NCBI GenBank assembly: GCA_030699125.1
Contig: JAUYKM010000009.1
Location: 70,358-108,646 of the forward strand
DNA from: Candidatus Daviesbacteria bacterium
GTDB lineage: Bacteria; Patescibacteriota; Microgenomatia; Daviesbacterales; UBA10151
DNA length: 38,289 nt
Direction: 5' to 3'
Each line of letters opens with the position of its first letter. The first letter of the stretch is position 1. Below the pieces are notes generated by a model. It was not told the DNA's origin. It was given only the letters and a program-made list of their open reading frames with translations, and did no database searches. Position numbers and translations under genes: made by a program. Shown piece after piece: positions 36,178 through 38,289 of the stretch.

Positions 36178-36782
36178 ATAAAATCTTTTTAGATATAGAA
36201 ACAATTCCTGCTCATGAGAATAACCATGAACTCCTGCGTGAAATCCACCGCAAAAACACAGAGAAAAATTCAAGGATAGAAAAAGACTTTAAAAAATATT
36301 TAGCCCAAACTTCTTTTGATGGCGGGTTTGGTCAGATAGTCTGTATCTGTTATTCGATAAATGATGAGGCTATTGAAACATTAACTGGAAATGAAACTGA
36401 GATACTTCAAAAGTTTTGGAAAGTTGCAAAAGATATAGATTTGTTTATTGGGTTTAACATAATGGAGTTTGACTTGAGATTTATTTATCAAAGATCGATT
36501 GTGTTAAAAGTAAAACCAACAAAAGTTTTGAATTTTGCAAGATACAGAAATGATCCTATATATGACATTATGCACGAATGGAAAAGATGGAATATGACAA
36601 CTTCTATCTCCTTGGATACACTTGCAAAGATCCTTGGATTGCCCACCTCAAAAGATGGTGGTATTGAAGGGAAAGATGTAGCCCAAGCATACAAAGACGG
36701 AAGGATTGAAGAAATTTGTGAATATTGTGAGAGAGACGTCGAACTCACCAGAAAAATCTATAAAAGAATGATGTTTGAGTAA
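36174..36782 (+). CDS. Predicted 3'-5' exonuclease, DnaQ/PolB-exo-like (RNase H fold)
   Basis: FLDIETIPA (DxE), LFIGFNIMEFDLRFI, YCERDVELTRKIYKRM (Exo III). Confidence 0.85.
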   Translation: MNKIFLDIETIPAHENNHELLREIHRKNTEKNSRIEKDFKKYLAQTSFDGGFGQIVCICYSINDEAIETLTGNETEILQKFWKVAKDIDLFIGFNIMEFDLRFIYQRSIVLKVKPTKVLNFARYRNDPIYDIMHEWKRWNMTTSISLDTLAKILGLPTSKDGGIEGKDVAQAYKDGRIEEICEYCERDVELTRKIYKRMMFE

Positions 36783-36798
36783 ATAGCGAAAACCTTTA

Positions 36799-36902
36799 CA
36801 CACCTTGGAGGTGTGCAGAATAGTAAACTCTACGGCCTAACGCCGGAAGGACGTCAAACCAAGTCAGACTTGGTCAAACTTGGTAGTCGAGTTTGACTCG
36901 AC
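36799..36902. repeat. Cluster of three hairpins plus 26-nt repeat copy 2
   Basis: CACACCT-TGG-AGGTGTG (36799-36815), repeat 36824-36849, ACCAAGT-CAG-ACTTGGT (36858-36874), GTCGAGT-TTG-ACTCGAC (36886-36902). Confidence 0.85.
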
Positions 36903-36939
36903 ACATTGGGATTTTAGACGAGATGGTATAATCAAACCC

Positions 36940-37278
36940 ATGATTATTACCAAAACAGTTCCCTTTACAAAGGATGAGATTAAAAAACTTCTTGAGGTAT
37001 TTGATATTTATATAAAGACGGTTATAGATATTAAGAAAAAAATCTGTTCTGCTGGATGCGACAGACATTTTGAATCAGAAGAGATACTATTAGAAAATGG
37101 ATCAAAGCAATCCAATATTTGGGGCGGAGGGATAGATTTAGAAACTAAGCTAATAGATTATAATTCTTTTATCAATATCAGGCCCAATGACAACAATACC
37201 AGTAATGAGATACAGGATGCTAATATAAGAGAGCAGTATAAAAAACTAACAGAGTATTTCTTTCAGGAGATTATATGA
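36940..37278 (+). CDS. DUF5674-like protein
   Basis: MIITKTVPFTKDEIKKLLE, AVG-like DRHFESEEILLENGSKQSNIWGGGIDL, NIRPNDNNTSNEIQDANIREQYKKL; TGgTATAAT 7 nt upstream of ATG. Confidence 0.75.
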   Translation: MIITKTVPFTKDEIKKLLEVFDIYIKTVIDIKKKICSAGCDRHFESEEILLENGSKQSNIWGGGIDLETKLIDYNSFINIRPNDNNTSNEIQDANIREQYKKLTEYFFQEII

Positions 37279-37553
37279 ACAGAACAAAATTAGCAATTGA
37301 GTCTTTATCTATGGATTTAAAAAGGGTAGCCTTAGGTTATCATAGAGGATCTGATAATATGGCCAGGCGTTTTACAGAGGAGGCAATAAAAAGGAATGAG
37401 GAGATTGAAATATCAGAAGTAAAACTTTATCTTAAAAAGTTTATTAAATCCTTACCTAAAATATTAAACCAAAAAGATAAACAAAAATTAGCAGAAGATG
37501 TTCTGACTTACAGTGTAATCTTCCAAAATTATACTACCACCCAATTTCCGTGA
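37275..37553 (+). CDS. Small helical hypothetical protein downstream of DUF5674-like gene
   Basis: ATGA overlap with the upstream gene; helical composition. Confidence 0.55.
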   Translation: MNRTKLAIESLSMDLKRVALGYHRGSDNMARRFTEEAIKRNEEIEISEVKLYLKKFIKSLPKILNQKDKQKLAEDVLTYSVIFQNYTTTQFP

Positions 37554-37641
37554 GATTTTATCAACTATATAATGAGCTTATGGTTGATATTTCCCCAGAA
37601 AAATTTCAGCAATTAAATGTTTATTTGTTTCAAAGTTATTT

Positions 37642-37670
37642 TTGACTTCATAATTTAGCCTTGATATAAT
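37642..37670 (+). promoter_or_regulatory. Promoter TTGACT-17-TATAAT, 8 nt before ATG
   Basis: -35 37642-37647, -10 37665-37670, ATG 37679. Confidence 0.8.
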
Positions 37671-37678
37671 CTGGTTCT

Positions 37679-37924
37679 ATGGGTGAGAGAAGAATAGAAA
37701 CTATAGAGGAACAAGTTTTTATCCCTATTTTTGGGGAGGATAATCATTTTCCGCCTGCTCCTGACTCTGCAGTTTTGGAATACCGAAGGTTACAGAAAGA
37801 ATGGTTAATGAATTTTCCCAGATCAGAAGGAATAGAGCCAAGAGTTTTTCTATATCCTCAAACAAGAGATGGCAGAACAGTTTATGTTGTGGCAAAAGAA
37901 ATCATCATTTCTGAGCCGACATGA
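37679..37924 (+). CDS. Small hypothetical protein
   Basis: 81-aa ORF preceded by a consensus promoter. Confidence 0.55.
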   Translation: MGERRIETIEEQVFIPIFGEDNHFPPAPDSAVLEYRRLQKEWLMNFPRSEGIEPRVFLYPQTRDGRTVYVVAKEIIISEPT

Positions 37925-37952
37925 CAAAAAGAAGTAAGTGTAAAATAGAAGT

Positions 37953-38289
37953 GTGAATATTTTAAGAAAAGATCTGCTGATAATTTTGCTGCTTACTACA
38001 TTGTCTCCTTTATTTTTTTACAAATTAGGTCAAAGTTCACTTGTTTCTTTTGATGAAGCCTGGTATGGTTCTATTGCCAAAAATATTTTAAAAAGTGGGG
38101 ATCCAATCAATCTGATTTGGAACGGGCAAAGCTACAACGATCATCCACCTATCGGATTTTTATTTATAGCTGCCAGCTTAAATTTATTTGGAGATAGCGC
38201 TTTTTCAGTTAGATTACCTGCAGCAATCTTGGGTTTATTATCTTTGAGTCTGGTTTATCTTTTAGGAAAAGAATTATTCGGCAGACTAG
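37953..38289 (+). CDS. GT39/GT83-like membrane glycosyltransferase, N-terminal part, truncated by window end
   Basis: GTG start; SLVSFDEAWYGSIAKNILKSGDPINLIWNGQSYNDHPPIGFLFIA has the conserved DE and H-PP loop motifs. Confidence 0.8.
   Translation, partial: MNILRKDLLIILLLTTLSPLFFYKLGQSSLVSFDEAWYGSIAKNILKSGDPINLIWNGQSYNDHPPIGFLFIAASLNLFGDSAFSVRLPAAILGLLSLSLVYLLGKELFGRL

Noticed and set aside
36880-36939. N-terminal extension of the DUF5674-like ORF (MVVEFDSTHWDFRRDGIIKP)
   Set aside because: Lies on a hairpin and on the promoter; TATAAT is 7 nt before the internal ATG at 36940.
37580-37645. Possible 21-codon ORF MVDISPEKFQQLNVYLFQSYF with TATAAT 6 nt upstream
   Set aside because: Too short to support coding without homologues; listed only as a weak possibility.
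1-38289. tRNA/rRNA genes and complete transposases
   Set aside because: No cloverleaf with T-loop and acceptor pairing, no rRNA-like stretch, and no intact transposase ORF was recognised by eye; a tRNAscan-SE/Infernal run would be needed to be certain.

Overview
The window looks like a chromosomal segment from a Patescibacteria/CPR-type bacterium, probably Microgenomates-like. This is inferred from gene content and repeat style; no database search was run. Genes read with the standard bacterial code and many end in TGA. Housekeeping genes are serS, secA, prfB, tsaB (short), tsaE, ftsE, ftsX and msrB. A cell-surface polysaccharide block contains galE-like, rmlA-like, rmlB, rmlC, rmlD, gmd, several GT2 proteins and at least five GT-C membrane glycosyltransferases. 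Other genes encode a coiled-coil M23 peptidase, a lamin-tail-domain protein, a CAP-domain protein, a PUR-like protein, a degenerate PAS/histidine-kinase-like protein and a CofE-like protein. From about 34.1 to 36.9 kb there is a decayed defence/mobile region with remnants of restriction and nuclease genes. Main observations: (1) a compact minus-strand candidate ncRNA at about 34250-34349, with a 14-bp closing stem, three-way junction, GAAA tetraloop, U6 tract and extended -10; (2) an apparently circularly permuted M23 domain directly downstream of ftsEX; (3) palindromic elements inserted in frame into msrB and a GT2 gene, the msrB one flanked by a 5-bp duplication; (4) degenerate heptanucleotide tandem repeats inside tsaB and prfB and upstream of ftsE; (5) about 15 promoter-like -10 boxes 6-11 nt upstream of start codons, suggesting widespread leaderless transcription; (6) three restriction/nuclease genes reduced to their termini, plus a 26-nt exact copy of a methylase-tail sequence 1.66 kb away.
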